Assembly: GCA_025201375.1 (NCBI GenBank)
Contig: JAIWZP010000013.1
Span: 186,001-250,000 of the forward strand
From: Gongronella butleri
Taxonomy: Eukaryota; Mucoromycota; Mucoromycetes; Mucorales; Cunninghamellaceae
DNA: 64,000 nt
Reading direction: 5' to 3'
Shown: positions 48,830 through 59,368 of the stretch, piece after piece
Layout of the letters: every line of letters starts with the position of its first letter
Numbering within the stretch: the stretch's first letter is position 1
Translations under genes and position numbers: made by a program
The notes under the pieces: model-generated
The model's input: the letters and a program-made list of their open reading frames with translations, nothing else
What the model was told of the DNA's origin: nothing
Database searches by the model: none

Positions 48830-50773
48830 ATGAGCAGCGCATATCGTCGGTCGGCCGCCAAGGTGGTAACCGATAGTGAAGATGACCAGTCGGACCCACG
48901 ACAGCGTCGCGACTTGCGCCTGACCAGCAAACACGCCACTATCAAGGAGGACAAGCTGGAGGACAAGAAGAAAAAGGCGGTCTATCAAGGCCCTTATCAT
49001 ACAATTCCCATCCATACCAATACCAAGGCGTCCGTCTTATCCAAGGAGGCTCCACCCGAGAACTACAGCGGCTTCATTCGCCTCGGCAGTAAGAAATCAA
49101 TGATCTGTGACGGGGGGAAGGGGGTTGGGCGAGGAATTGAGCACGAGTGGAGCGCGCCGCAAGATTTTTTTTTTTTTTTTTTTTGTTGTTGACGCGATTT
49201 GACCCTTGCTCTCCCTTTTTTTTTTACCTCCCCCAGTGCTCGTTCTCGGTGCCAGCAACATCCGTCTGATTATCGAGAATTGGATGAAGTATGGCCTGTT
49301 GATCCGGCTGCCACACAGCTATATCCCGGTGCAAGATTATGGCCTGAGTTTCCTCGCATGGCTCAGTGTGCCGTTCAGCCTTACAGTGTCTTACTTTGTG
49401 GAATTGGGCCTAGCGAGACTCGCGTCGCAGGCCAAGGACGCCAAGCCAGATTTCTTGCAAAAGCTCGAGAAAATCAACCGTGTCGCGGCCTTTACGCACC
49501 TTGGTCATCTGGTTTTCCTCTTATCCTTCCCATCTTACATTGTCTACAACCATATTTATCATCCCCTTGGTAAGATGGAGAAAAAAAGGGGGGGGCAAAG
49601 AGGAGGGAGGCGTGTGAAATGGCACGGGCTTCGGCTTTTGTTATTGTTTCCTTGTGTGTGTGAGCGTGGGCTTGTGAATGGCGTGTTGTCGCGTGTGTGT
49701 GAACGAAAAAAAAAGGAGATCAACGGCCGCCATCATGCTAAAGAGCCAGAATGACAGGGCGAAACTCTAACCTTTTTCTATTTTTTTTTTTTTTTTACTT
49801 AACAGTTGGCTCTGGCGTCCTCATCATTTGCTTGATCACCTTTTTGAAATTGACATCCTATGCCTTGGTGAACCGAGAATTGCGTCATCAATATATCCAG
49901 GGCCATGCAGACGACTTTTACGACGACGACGTGGCGTACCCCAACAACGTTCGCATTGGCAACTTGCTGTATTTCTTTTTTGCCCCAACATTGTGCTATC
50001 AGCCGTCTTACCCACGCACGGAATCCTTCCGCTTGACGTTTTTCTTGAAGCGCGTGGCGGAATTGGTCGTGTGCATGGTGATGATGTATGTGCTGACAGA
50101 GCAATACGCCAAGCCGACGCTTGCAAACTCGCTGCAGGCGCTGGAAGATAAGAATTACGTGGTGATTATCGAACGTGTGCTCAAGCTGTCGACGACTGCC
50201 GTGGTGATTTGGCTGCTGATGTTCTACGCGCTCTTCCACGCGTTCATGAACGCGCTTAGCGAGGTGCTTTGCTTTGGTGACCGCACTTTTTACCTTGCAT
50301 GGTGGAATTCAGGCAATTTGGCCACGTACTGGCGCCTTTGGAACCGACCTGTGTATCTCTTTTTCAAGCGTCACGTGTATCTGCCCAGCGTGCGCTCCGG
50401 CATTCCCCCTTATCTCGGCCAACTACTCGTGTTTTTCGTCTCCGCCGTCCTGCATGAATTTATGGTCGGCATCCCCACACACTCGCTCAATGGCCTTGCA
50501 TTTTGGGGCATGCTCGGCCAAATCCCCCTCATTGCCATCACGAAGCCTCTCGAGAAGTGGCGCGGAAAGGGCAGCGCATTGGGCAACACCATATTTTGGT
50601 AAAAAAAAAAAAAGAAAACATTTGGACGAAGTCGACCTCATCTGTTTTTTTTTTCCTTTTTTTTCGCTAGGATTTCCTTTTGCGTTGTCGGCCAACCTAC
50701 CATTGCGCTCTTGTATTATTATCAATGGGCCTCGACACACCGTGATGTGGAAGTCGACTTGCCGAGCCTTTAA
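48830..50773 (+). CDS. DGAT1: Diacylglycerol O-acyltransferase 1 (MBOAT family)
   Basis: Four exons, 48830-49088, 49237-49569, 49806-50598 and 50671-50773, give 495 residues. DGAT1 makes triacylglycerol from diacylglycerol and acyl-CoA in the ER. A hydrophilic, charged N terminus (~80 residues) leads to SGFIRLGMLVLGASNIRLIIENWMKYG, the usual first helix region. Later come FFFAPTLCYQPSYPRTESFR, FYLAWWNSGNLATYWRLWNRPVY (acyl-CoA-binding FYxDWWN pattern, ~357, here with Ala for Asp) and the catalytic His in SAVLHEFMVGIP (~413). The PTLCYQ..YPRT motif favours DGAT1 over sterol acyltransferases. AATAAA overlaps the region just past the stop. Confidence 0.93.
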
Positions 50774-51772
50774 ATAAAGCAATCTCCATATTTTTTGAAG
50801 AATCAAGACTATCAACATAGACCAATGTGGGGTAATGACAAAGAAAAGAGTGCCCGTGACAACGAATCAGGTTGGTTTTGTGACCAGTCGCGGGAGACGC
50901 ATTGGCATTTTGCAAAGAAAAACCAAGAAAACATCCAATTTCGAAAAATAAGAGCAACATTTGGGTCATTCGACCACGTTCAGTGAAAATAAGGATCGCA
51001 CGCATCAAATGCTTGCAAAAAAAAAGTAAGACTCGACAGCTGAATTTTGGGTGTTTGTCGTGTCAAGGAGCCATTTGATTTTAATTCACGTGTAAGTTTC
51101 GACGGGTGCTCTGGTGCTGCGCCATCCTAGCGTGTGACGCTCGATGAACACAATTGTGTGGCATAAAGCCGCGGGGTCAGCGGCCATCATTGGCGCGCAA
51201 TGCGCTTCGGGACGCGCATTGTGTGTTTTTTTTTTTTTGCCAAACTAATGGACATACAAAAGCGCCAGCTCGATCAAATATTCCATTGCAAGTTCTTGAG
51301 CATGGGAAGAATGAAATAACGCGTTGTCGAGCTAAGCTTTGGCTATATATTCCATCTTTTGATCTAAACGCACTGCAAAGGGCGTGCAGGTCACGTGGTT
51401 GCACATTGGTGAGACATTGTACTGTATTATTTTGCAGGTGCATTCCCCGTGACGTTGTAAAGCGATCAATTTTATGATCTAACAAGCACGCTTAGCCATT
51501 GGTGCGGTTTCTTGAATTTTACTTGAGCACACCAAGATTTCGCTTTGATGGCGCCGTGCATGATGAAACCCATGCATTGACAAAAGTGCACTTGCCCTGT
51601 CGCGCTAAAAGCCATTGGCTCTCTCAGAATGAGGGTCACAAGGTTCATGCGGTTTTGCATAAACAACGCAATTGAGTGGTTGCTAGCAAAGAATTATAAA
51701 AAAAAGTAAAGTGCGTGCCACGATTGAGAGCTCCTTGTTATCTTTTTCCTTTTGTCCCGTATTTTTTTTGTC
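50774..51772. other. Gene-free DNA after DGAT1
   Basis: AATAAA at about 50,774-50,780 probably ends the DGAT1 transcript. The remaining ~950 bp has only short, unsupported ORFs; a single TACTGTA-like word occurs near 51,420. Confidence 0.5.
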
Positions 51773-52420
51773 ATGAACTCGTTTCCTCGACAATCTCGAT
51801 TTTTGTTTCACACGCTGCAAGGACAGGTAAAAAATTGACGAAGCCAGTGTTTCAATCCGGAAACAGCGAGCTCAATGGCGATTTTTTATTTTTTATTTTT
51901 TATCTCTTAGCGCGGGCCGCTTATTGACAAAGCCAAATCGATTGGGCACGGGGCGAAGCACATTGGACAAGTGGTGAATTTGCAAGTTGGAAAAGGGCTT
52001 GCCAAAGGAATTGACCAAGCGGAATGGCTCGGACATGAAGCCAAGGAGGTGAGCCACACGATCAACATGAAGGCGGGTCAAGGACTTGCAAAAGGCATTG
52101 ACAAGGTCGAGAACAAGATGGGCCAATGGCATCATCGCGACCCTCATGCGATGAATACTCACGCCGAGCAGCAAGCGCGCGACTTTTGGGGTACGTTGCC
52201 TGCGAAAAAGGCAGATCGTGGCGCGACGGCGGCTGGCGCCACGCAGCGTACCGCCCGCGGCAAGGAAAAACTGGAGTCAGCCGTGGACGAGATGGAAGAC
52301 GCTTTCAATACGGCGCGTGATACCATGGGCATCGATTGCAGGTCGACCAAGCCTGACAAGAAGCGCCTGGAACAAGAGGCGCGCGATGCGCTCGACAGAC
52401 TCAAGGACAAGCTCAATTGA
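51773..52420 (+). CDS. Small repeat-containing protein of unknown function
   Basis: Two exons, 51773-51826 and 51911-52420, give 187 residues. Exon 1 encodes MNSFPRQSRFLFHTLQGQ, an Arg/Phe/Ser-rich start that could be a mitochondrial presequence. The body contains two copies of an amphipathic unit: NLQVGKGLAKGIDQAEWLGHE and NMKAGQGLAKGIDKVENKMGQ, sharing GLAKGID. A Lys/Ala/Glu-rich, mostly helical C terminus follows (KEKLESAVDEMEDAFNTA; EQEARDALDRLKDKLN). Composition resembles LEA-like or CsbD/YtxH-like hydrophilic proteins, but I do not recognise a family. Strong splice sites and in-frame joining support it as real. Confidence 0.75.
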
Positions 52421-52917
52421 GATTGCCATTTTAAGCCCTTGCAGGTTAAATTGACCCGCACTGGCGGACTGCAACGCACAAAAAATTCCCTCTGCCTCCT
52501 TGAAAAAAAAAAAAAAATAAAAAGTCAGCATTTTTTTCTTGTTCCTTCTCCTGTTTTTTGTGCTCTTTTCTTCTTCCCCATACTTTTTTTCTCTTTTTTC
52601 CCCCTCTTCTCGATTTACTTTTAGTTGCTTTTTCCCGTGTGCGCTTTTTTTGTGTGTGTGTGCTCGATTTTTCCCCTTTCTCTTTCACAGCCAACCCGTC
52701 CTCTTGTATATTTGCTTTTCGTGTCGACCTGGTCATCTTTTTGTTTCTTTTCCCACCCACCCCTCTCTCCCTTTGTCACCTGTATCCATAGTCTCCTTCT
52801 CTTTTCTCCCATTTTATAGCACACAATTTCTCTTGTGACGCTTCTTTAGACTCTGTATTCCCCCTTTTTTTTCCTTTTACACGCCCTTTCCCCCCCTTTT
52901 TTATATTTTTACTTGCT
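52421..52917. promoter_or_regulatory. Long pyrimidine-rich tract upstream of CAF40
   Basis: From about 52,535 to the CAF40 ATG the plus strand is almost entirely T and C with T runs, and is likely to form promoter and 5' leader. The same type of CT-rich leader precedes DGAT1. Confidence 0.5.
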
Positions 52918-54361
52918 ATGCATATGAATTCGCAGCTTCATCAATACCTGCAGTCGCCCATGACGGGCTCGGGCAACAACAACCCGTTGGCGGCCGTTTT
53001 ACAATCTGGCGCGGGCACGGGCAATTACAATGCGATGACGCAGCAACAACAGCAGCATTACTCGGTATTGGGCCAGCAGCAAACTCAGCAACAACAGCAG
53101 CAGCAACAGCAGCAGCAGCAACAACAGCATCCTGGATTGGCACGCGCCGGCACGAGCACGGATTCGTTTAACGCGTATGCGGCCGCGATGATGAATTCAG
53201 GTAGCAATGCCAGCAATGGGGCCTTGTCGTTCATCCAGCAGGATCTTGCACAGGCGGCGGCAGCGGCGGCGGCGAGTGGGCCGCAAAAGATGCTGCCAAT
53301 GGACGAGGAAAAGATTTATTCGATGGTGCTCGATCTTCTCAATCCCATGTTGCGTGATCAAGCCCTGTTGGACCTTAGCAAGAAGCGCGAACAATATGAG
53401 GATCTCGCCCTTGTCCTCTGGTACTCGTATGGCGTCATGTCTGTCCTTCTTCAGGAAATTGTCGCCGCTTACCCACTTCTCACTCCCCCTACACTCGGCA
53501 CCGTCGCGTCAAACCGCGTTTGCAATGCCCTCGCCCTCCTCCAATGCGTTGCCAACCACAATGAAACACGTACTCTGTTCCTGCATGGTAAAAAAAAAAA
53601 AAAAGAAAAAAACGAAAAAAACGAAAAAAAGGGGAAATCCACGCGTCTCATCTCATTTTCGTTTTCTTTTCTTTTCTTTTTTTCCAGCGCACATGCCATT
53701 GTATCTCTATCCGTTCCTCAACACGTCGTGCAAGACTCGACCCTTTGAATACTTGCGCCTGACCAGCCTCGGTGTCATTGGTGCACTTGTCAAAAACGAC
53801 AATCCCGAAGTCATCAACTTTTTGCTTTCGACCGAGATCATTCCCTTGTGCCTCCGCATCATGGAGACTGGCAGCGAGCTCTCCAAGACTGTCGCCATCT
53901 TTATCGTGCAAAAGATCCTCATGGATGAGACCGGACTGGTAAGAAAAACAAGAAAAACAAGAAAAAATAGGGCAAGTGTGTTCATTTTTACTCTCTCTAG
54001 TACTACATTTGTCAAACATACGAGCGCTTCTATGCCGTGGCCACCGTCCTCAACAACATGGTCAACCAATTGGTTGAAACTCAAGCCATGCGCCTGCTGA
54101 AACACGTCATCCGATGCTATCTTCGCCTCTCGGACAACCCAAGGTAAGTCGACAAGAAAAAAAAAAAAGAAAAGAAAAAAAGAATGCACGTTGGGAAGAA
54201 ATTGACGCATGCTCTTACTCCACAGAGCGCGCGAGGCACTGCGACAGTGTTTGCCTGAACCTTTGCGGGACGCGACTTTCCAGCAAGTGCTCAAGGACGA
54301 TATCACCACCAAGCGCTGCCATTCGCAGCTGCTGCACAACCTGGCGGATGGCATGCATTGA
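52918..54361 (+). CDS. CAF40: CCR4-NOT complex subunit Caf40/CNOT9 (Rcd1 family)
   Basis: Four exons, 52918-53587, 53688-53938, 54001-54143 and 54226-54361, give 399 residues. Caf40/CNOT9 is an armadillo-repeat scaffold of the cytoplasmic deadenylase complex. The first ~120 residues are low-complexity: Gln-rich blocks including a run of about 14 Gln (CAG/CAA, 53,090-53,130) and a poly-Ala stretch. The conserved core starts [27 protein letters not shown] and continues [40 protein letters not shown]. It then reads [27 protein letters not shown] and ends [14 protein letters not shown]. The poly-Q N terminus is common in fungal Caf40. Confidence 0.95.
53085..53131 (+). repeat. CAG/CAA repeat coding poly-glutamine in CAF40
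   Basis: A mixed CAG/CAA run encodes about 14 consecutive Gln residues, preceded by two shorter Gln blocks. Length polymorphism is likely. Confidence 0.85.
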
Positions 54362-55960
54362 TTGCATACTCACTGCCCGTTTGTCACGAGGCTTGCGTCG
54401 CTTCGCCATCATGTTTTTTCTCTTTCTCTCTCCCTCTTTCTTTTTTTTACTTACATTGGATGCATCTGAACACATTGGATTTCTTGGAGGCTCCCTGCCT
54501 TGCCGTCTATATTTCTTTTTCATCGTACTCGCTCTCTCCCTCCTTCTTGATCCTCTTATATCCTCATTTCTTTTTCTCATTTGTCGATCCCTCTCCCAAT
54601 TGCCCACTTGTCTATGATTCCGCTCTTTCTCTCATGTACAAAATCATCCCACACCAACACCCTCTTCTGACCCTTTAGTCACTTAGTTTCCCAACTCTTT
54701 TTTCTTTTTCTTTTTCCTTTTTTTGTACACACGCACCGTTTGCGCACGGCCATGCGCCCCCTTTTTACATTACGGCACCTTTGCCGTGTATTTTATTTTC
54801 CAATTGGCTTTCTGCGCAATTTAAAATTAGTTGAAAAATGAAAGAAACATTAAAACATATCATATTACTTTTTTTTTTTTTTGACTTCTGTCGACAGAGG
54901 TGACGCGTCGTGAAACTTGGCCTTTTTTGTGCCTGGCTTCCATCCAATGCCTTTGACACACCAATAACAAATTTGTTATGGTACGTTGCAGAAAAAAAGA
55001 AAAAGAAAAAGAAAAAAGGCGCGTCAGCTGAAATTCTTATGTTTTCAAAGCGCGATGGATTTCACGGGCCATTTTTTCGATTTTATGCGCGTTTCTTACA
55101 TTATGCAATGTAATTGACACGTCAAAAGCGTGACTACGCATATCGATCGAACCACGCGTTGAAAAAATGATGATCATGCATGTACTTATAACGATTTCGT
55201 GTCAAATCGAAGAAAATTGAAAATTGGTGTTCTCCGCTTGTAGCCAAACTTGCACACTAGGTAATCCACCTCTTTTTTACAATTACAATGCAATAAAAAG
55301 TCAGGATCAATCAGCTCAATTCTTTACAGTACTAAAGCGATGGAGTCATTTATTTAGCAAGAGACAACAAGCACGCGATAATGAACACTGCCACAAGCTT
55401 GTGCAGCGAGGCACGTCCATGGCCCATAAATTTGCTTCTACAGGGAGCGCGTGCTTAGTTTTTGTGGTGAGAGAAACCACAAGTCGAAAAATCGCGAAAA
55501 CGTGAGCTCAATTTGTAATTGCTCGTGACCTGGGCATCCAAATTCGCTGGCCAAGAACGCAATGAAACCGGACAAGCTTGCTGCATTGATAGGAGTTTCT
55601 GAGATGCTCCTTAAACAAGCCATCTCGGTCTCTTTTCGCGAAAGTCGGTATTTTCGTATGCTCCTTTGCCTCTTGTCTTTTTCAATCGCAGATGAGCAAT
55701 TGATAATATCTCGATTAAATGGACAATATCCGCGACGTGACGTGTTTAGGTGGGAGAATGAGCGCACTGCATATGACTGCGGCAAACATGGACATCAAAA
55801 GTGTCATTTTGATTTGAAAAAGTGACCTGTCGCGACCACCAACTAACCAAGCGCTATTATCAGTGCTGAGATTGCAACTTGCAAAAGGCGCCTCTCGGTC
55901 TGTAGCTGCCTTTTTGTGCGGAGAAAAAGGGACATTTTATATTTATATTTGAATTTTACA
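54362..55960. other. Gene-free DNA between CAF40 and the SDR gene
   Basis: 54,400-54,740 is pyrimidine-rich with T runs (CAF40 3' flank). 54,860-55,960 holds only short ORFs without support and a few GACGCGTC-type words. Confidence 0.5.
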
Positions 55961-56865
55961 TTAGATTGCTGTGTAGCCGCCGTCGACAAACAATTCTGTG
56001 CCGGTGATGAAGGTACACTTGTCACTGGCGAGGAACGCGATAACATTGGCCAATTCCTTGGGGTCGCCAAGGCGGCGCTGAGGCGTCAGACCGACCCAAT
56101 CGCGCTCCAACTGAGGCTCCTTTTTAAAGATGTTGCCCAACATATCCGTAGCATGGTAACCGGGGCACAGCGCGTTCACGCGAATGTTATGGGGTGCCCA
56201 TTCCACGGCAAGGCACTTGGCCATCATCGACACGGCAGCCTTGCTGCAGTTGTACTAGAAAAAAAAGAACAGTCAGGAAAATGTGTCATTTGCATTCAAA
56301 AAAGAGGTATTCTTACAGCGCATTGGGGTTGAGGGATGTTGGCAATGCTAGCCGAGATGGAGGACACGAGGATGATGTTACCATGACCTTGCTCAATCAT
56401 AATCCTGAGAAGAAGAAGAAAAAAAAAAGGAAAATCCATGGTCAATCACAGATCCTATACCATTGTGCCTTTTTTTCCTTTGACATACTTTCCGGCAGCC
56501 TGCACACCGTAGTAGACACCGTGAACATTGACATCAAAGACGTGTTTCCAAGCGTCAAAGTCCATATACTCAGCATTTGCCTGGGCGGTGACGCCGGCAT
56601 TGGCGACAAAGACGTCCAGACGGCCAAAATCAGCGTGGATCTGCTTGACAACTTGCTGAACCTGGGGTCCATCGGTGATCTGCACCTTGTACGCACGGCA
56701 CTTGACGCCGTGCTCGGCCTCCACTTTCTCACACAGCTCCGTGGGATCCGACGTGATGTATGTCAGGGCGACATCCGCACCTTCGCGTGCCAATGCTTGC
56801 GTCATGTCCAATCCGAGGCCGCGAGCACCACCCGTCACAACAACAGTCTTGCCTTTCAATGACAT
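55961..56865 (-). CDS. Short-chain dehydrogenase/reductase (sorbose reductase/mannitol dehydrogenase-like)
   Basis: Three exons: 56865-56489, 56404-56317 and 56254-55961, giving 252 residues, a classical SDR size. The cofactor motif TGGARGLG sits at about 11-18, NAG (VANAGVT) follows, the catalytic Ser is in LVSSISASIA, and YNCSKAA holds the catalytic Tyr and Lys. PGYHATDM and the C-terminal FITGTELFVDGGY fit the NADP(H)-dependent SOU1/mannitol 2-dehydrogenase subgroup of fungal SDRs, which reduce ketoses. Substrate is inferred only by resemblance. No targeting signal is apparent (ends GYTAI). Confidence 0.9.
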
Positions 56866-57250
56866 GGAATATGTATAATATTTACAAATGAAACAGGGAG
56901 AAAAAAAATAAAAAAAAAGACGAGAATGCTCAAATGGTGCCTTTATATATTGCTAAATCCAATGCACCAGGAACCTTAATGCAGAATTCCCCGGTTGGCT
57001 CAAATTCTGGTGCCACTTGCTCGATTTGGGCACTCTGTCGCGGCCAATTCCTCCACTACGCTCGTGTTTCACCATTGGCTTGCCTCGGAACACGTACCCA
57101 CGCGCATTCATCGGCAACAGGGACACGCTTTTCCAGCAAAAGGAGAATATTTGAAAGGAATTTTAACTAAAATGGAATGGATGTATCTACAAGCAATAAA
57201 AAAAAGGTATCCTATAGGTGCAGGTCGCGCGGCCGTCTTGTAATTCGCCT
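56866..57250. other. Intergenic between the SDR start and SNX4 end
   Basis: 385 bp; holds a TATA-like element near 56,942 for the minus-strand SDR gene. No gene. Confidence 0.5.
56941..56950 (-). promoter_or_regulatory. TATA-like element of the SDR gene
   Basis: On the minus strand ATATATAAAG occurs about 75 nt before the SDR ATG at 56,865. Confidence 0.5.
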
Positions 57251-59368
57251 TTAATCCTCTTCATGGACATTGGTGCGCGTGTCGCCAGTCGTGTCATTCA
57301 CGTCAATGGCTTCCAAGACGGGCAAGATGTTTTCCCAGATGGAAATGCCCTAGTCATGGCAACAAAAAATGATGATGAGACCTCAAAAACATACTAAAAA
57401 ACGGATGGGAAGCCAGGTGAACCTACCTTTTCGTAGAATTGAATGTGGCAATCGGCATAGGAGGAGAAGGTTGCCTTGATTTCGTTTGTCTTTGTTTGCT
57501 GGAAAAGTGTGTATTCGTCCATGACCTGCTCTGAAAAGTCATGGGAGATGTCGTTTGTGCGTGCAACCTCGTCTTGCAGCTCCTTGATCTTCATTTCAAG
57601 CCGGACCAGCTTCTCGCGGCGCGCCTGCTCAAGGTCCACCCCACGCACTTGATTCAATTTGTCCATAAGCAGCTCCGTCAGGTGCATCGACCCATCCAAG
57701 CCGCGCTCAGGGTATTTGATCCGCTCCTTGTCCTGGACCGCTTGTTGCAAATACGTCGACAGCTCTTCAAAGTCCATTTGCTTCTGATCGCGCTGCCTCA
57801 GCACCGCCTAGAAAGAAAAAGGAAACAAGTTTGATATGCGTCGCGTCCGTTTTTGTAATAATGCGCATTCCCCCTCCAATTGTGCGACGTTTTACCATCG
57901 CGGATCGACAGTAGGCTAGCAGCTCATGCACGTGGTTCAGGTACATCATTTCTTCTTGGTCCGACTAGTTAAAAAAAAAAGGGGTTGAGATTGATTCTCG
58001 CTCAATGCCACGGCTGGTATATTACCATAGTCTTCATTGCCTTGGCGTACGCCTTGGCTGTCTCGGCGAATTGGTGTAGGGGCTGATGGATGTTGGATTC
58101 CATGGCCGACAGACCCTGCACGCTCTGGCCAAACCCGGCGTAATCCAGTTGCAAATCTAAAATTGGCAAGTATCAATGGTCGTCTGTGATGTCGCCATTT
58201 ACCCCACCTTTTATTTTACCTTGTTGGCGCTTGCCAATGCGGGAATACAGACGCAGCACGGTGTTTAGGTTGTCCTCCAACTTGTCAATGTTGTCTTTCA
58301 TCTGAACAAATCGATCTTCTGGTTTTTTCAACTTCGTAAATGCATTGAGCAACGAGTCACTGAGCGATTCGAGCACCGTGTTTGACGGCTGCACGTGGCG
58401 AGATTGAGTGCGCTTGTCATTTTTCTGAAGAGAAAAAAAAAAGTATGTTCAGACGATGACGGACCCCACCCACCCCAACAATCGCACCTCTGCCTCCCCA
58501 CACACGTACAAAATCCATTGATTCCAAAAAGATGCGTGTGCATTGCGACTTTTGGAGCAGCGGGTGGCGCGCTATCCTATCCAGGAACCACTGCAGTCTG
58601 GCGAAAAGAAAAAAAAAAAGTAAAAAAATAAAAAAAAAGGTCAGATGGACGCGTCTTGGCCAATTGGCTTGGTCATTACCGCAATGATCTGCGCTCGATA
58701 AACTCTGCACTGAAGCGATCACCCTTGATATATTCTGATTTGCAGTGATTTGTGTGAGTGTGAGTATTTTTGCACTGTCTTTGCGTGCGATTTTACCTAG
58801 TCGGTGCTTGTCGGGCAGAGGCGGGATGATGCAAGCGGGGTAATCGAGGGACAACGCGGTGTACAGCCAGACAAAGTCTTGGAAGCGGCGGCGCACAGGG
58901 CGCGGATTCGTCGAGCTGAAGGTATCCACGGATGTCTACATTGAAATATTAACCATTGCTTGTTTCTTTCTTTCTATTTTTGCAATTTTACAGTGGTCGT
59001 TATGAGGTAGGAGACGTAAGCGCCCTGGGTGCCATCCGAGTGTTTTTGAGGGTCGCTGATTCGCAGCACCATGGGCTTGGCATGCTCCGTGGGAGGCGGC
59101 ATCGCGTCGTATTGTGCCATGCTTGCGCTGTACATGGGCGACGTCGACAAATTGGACGATACAGAAGGCACGTTTGTTGCCCTCTCGTACTACGAAACAG
59201 GAGTCAGGTCAAGGATGGCGTCTTGGCGCTTGCTTGCAAGCTTTTTTTTACCTCAAACGGCGGGCTCGTCGGCTCTTCCGTCGTGCCAACGTGCCACGGC
59301 TCGTTCACCACTTCTCCCGACGACTTGGGCACGTCCCACTCTATCTGTTCGTATTGCGATTCCGTCAT
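57251..59368 (-). CDS. SNX4: Sorting nexin 4 / Atg24 (PX-BAR protein)
   Basis: Ten exons: 59368-59252, 59189-58992, 58935-58797, 58734-58680, 58597-58510, 58424-58220, 58156-58026, 57964-57896, 57807-57427 and 57349-57251, giving 493 residues. Snx4/Atg24 recycles cargo from endosomes to the Golgi and supports selective autophagy. A ~75-residue acidic N terminus is followed by the PX domain: MVLRISDPQKHSDGTQGAYVSYLI, RRRFQDFVWLYTALSLDYP, IIPPLPDKHRLEYIKGDRFSAEFIERR. The PI3P-contacting RRF and the PPLP loop are present. The C-terminal BAR region (~210-480) is helical and charged, ending with ISIWENILPVLEAI. The DPQKH start of PX is typical of Snx4. All ten exons close in frame. Confidence 0.93.
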
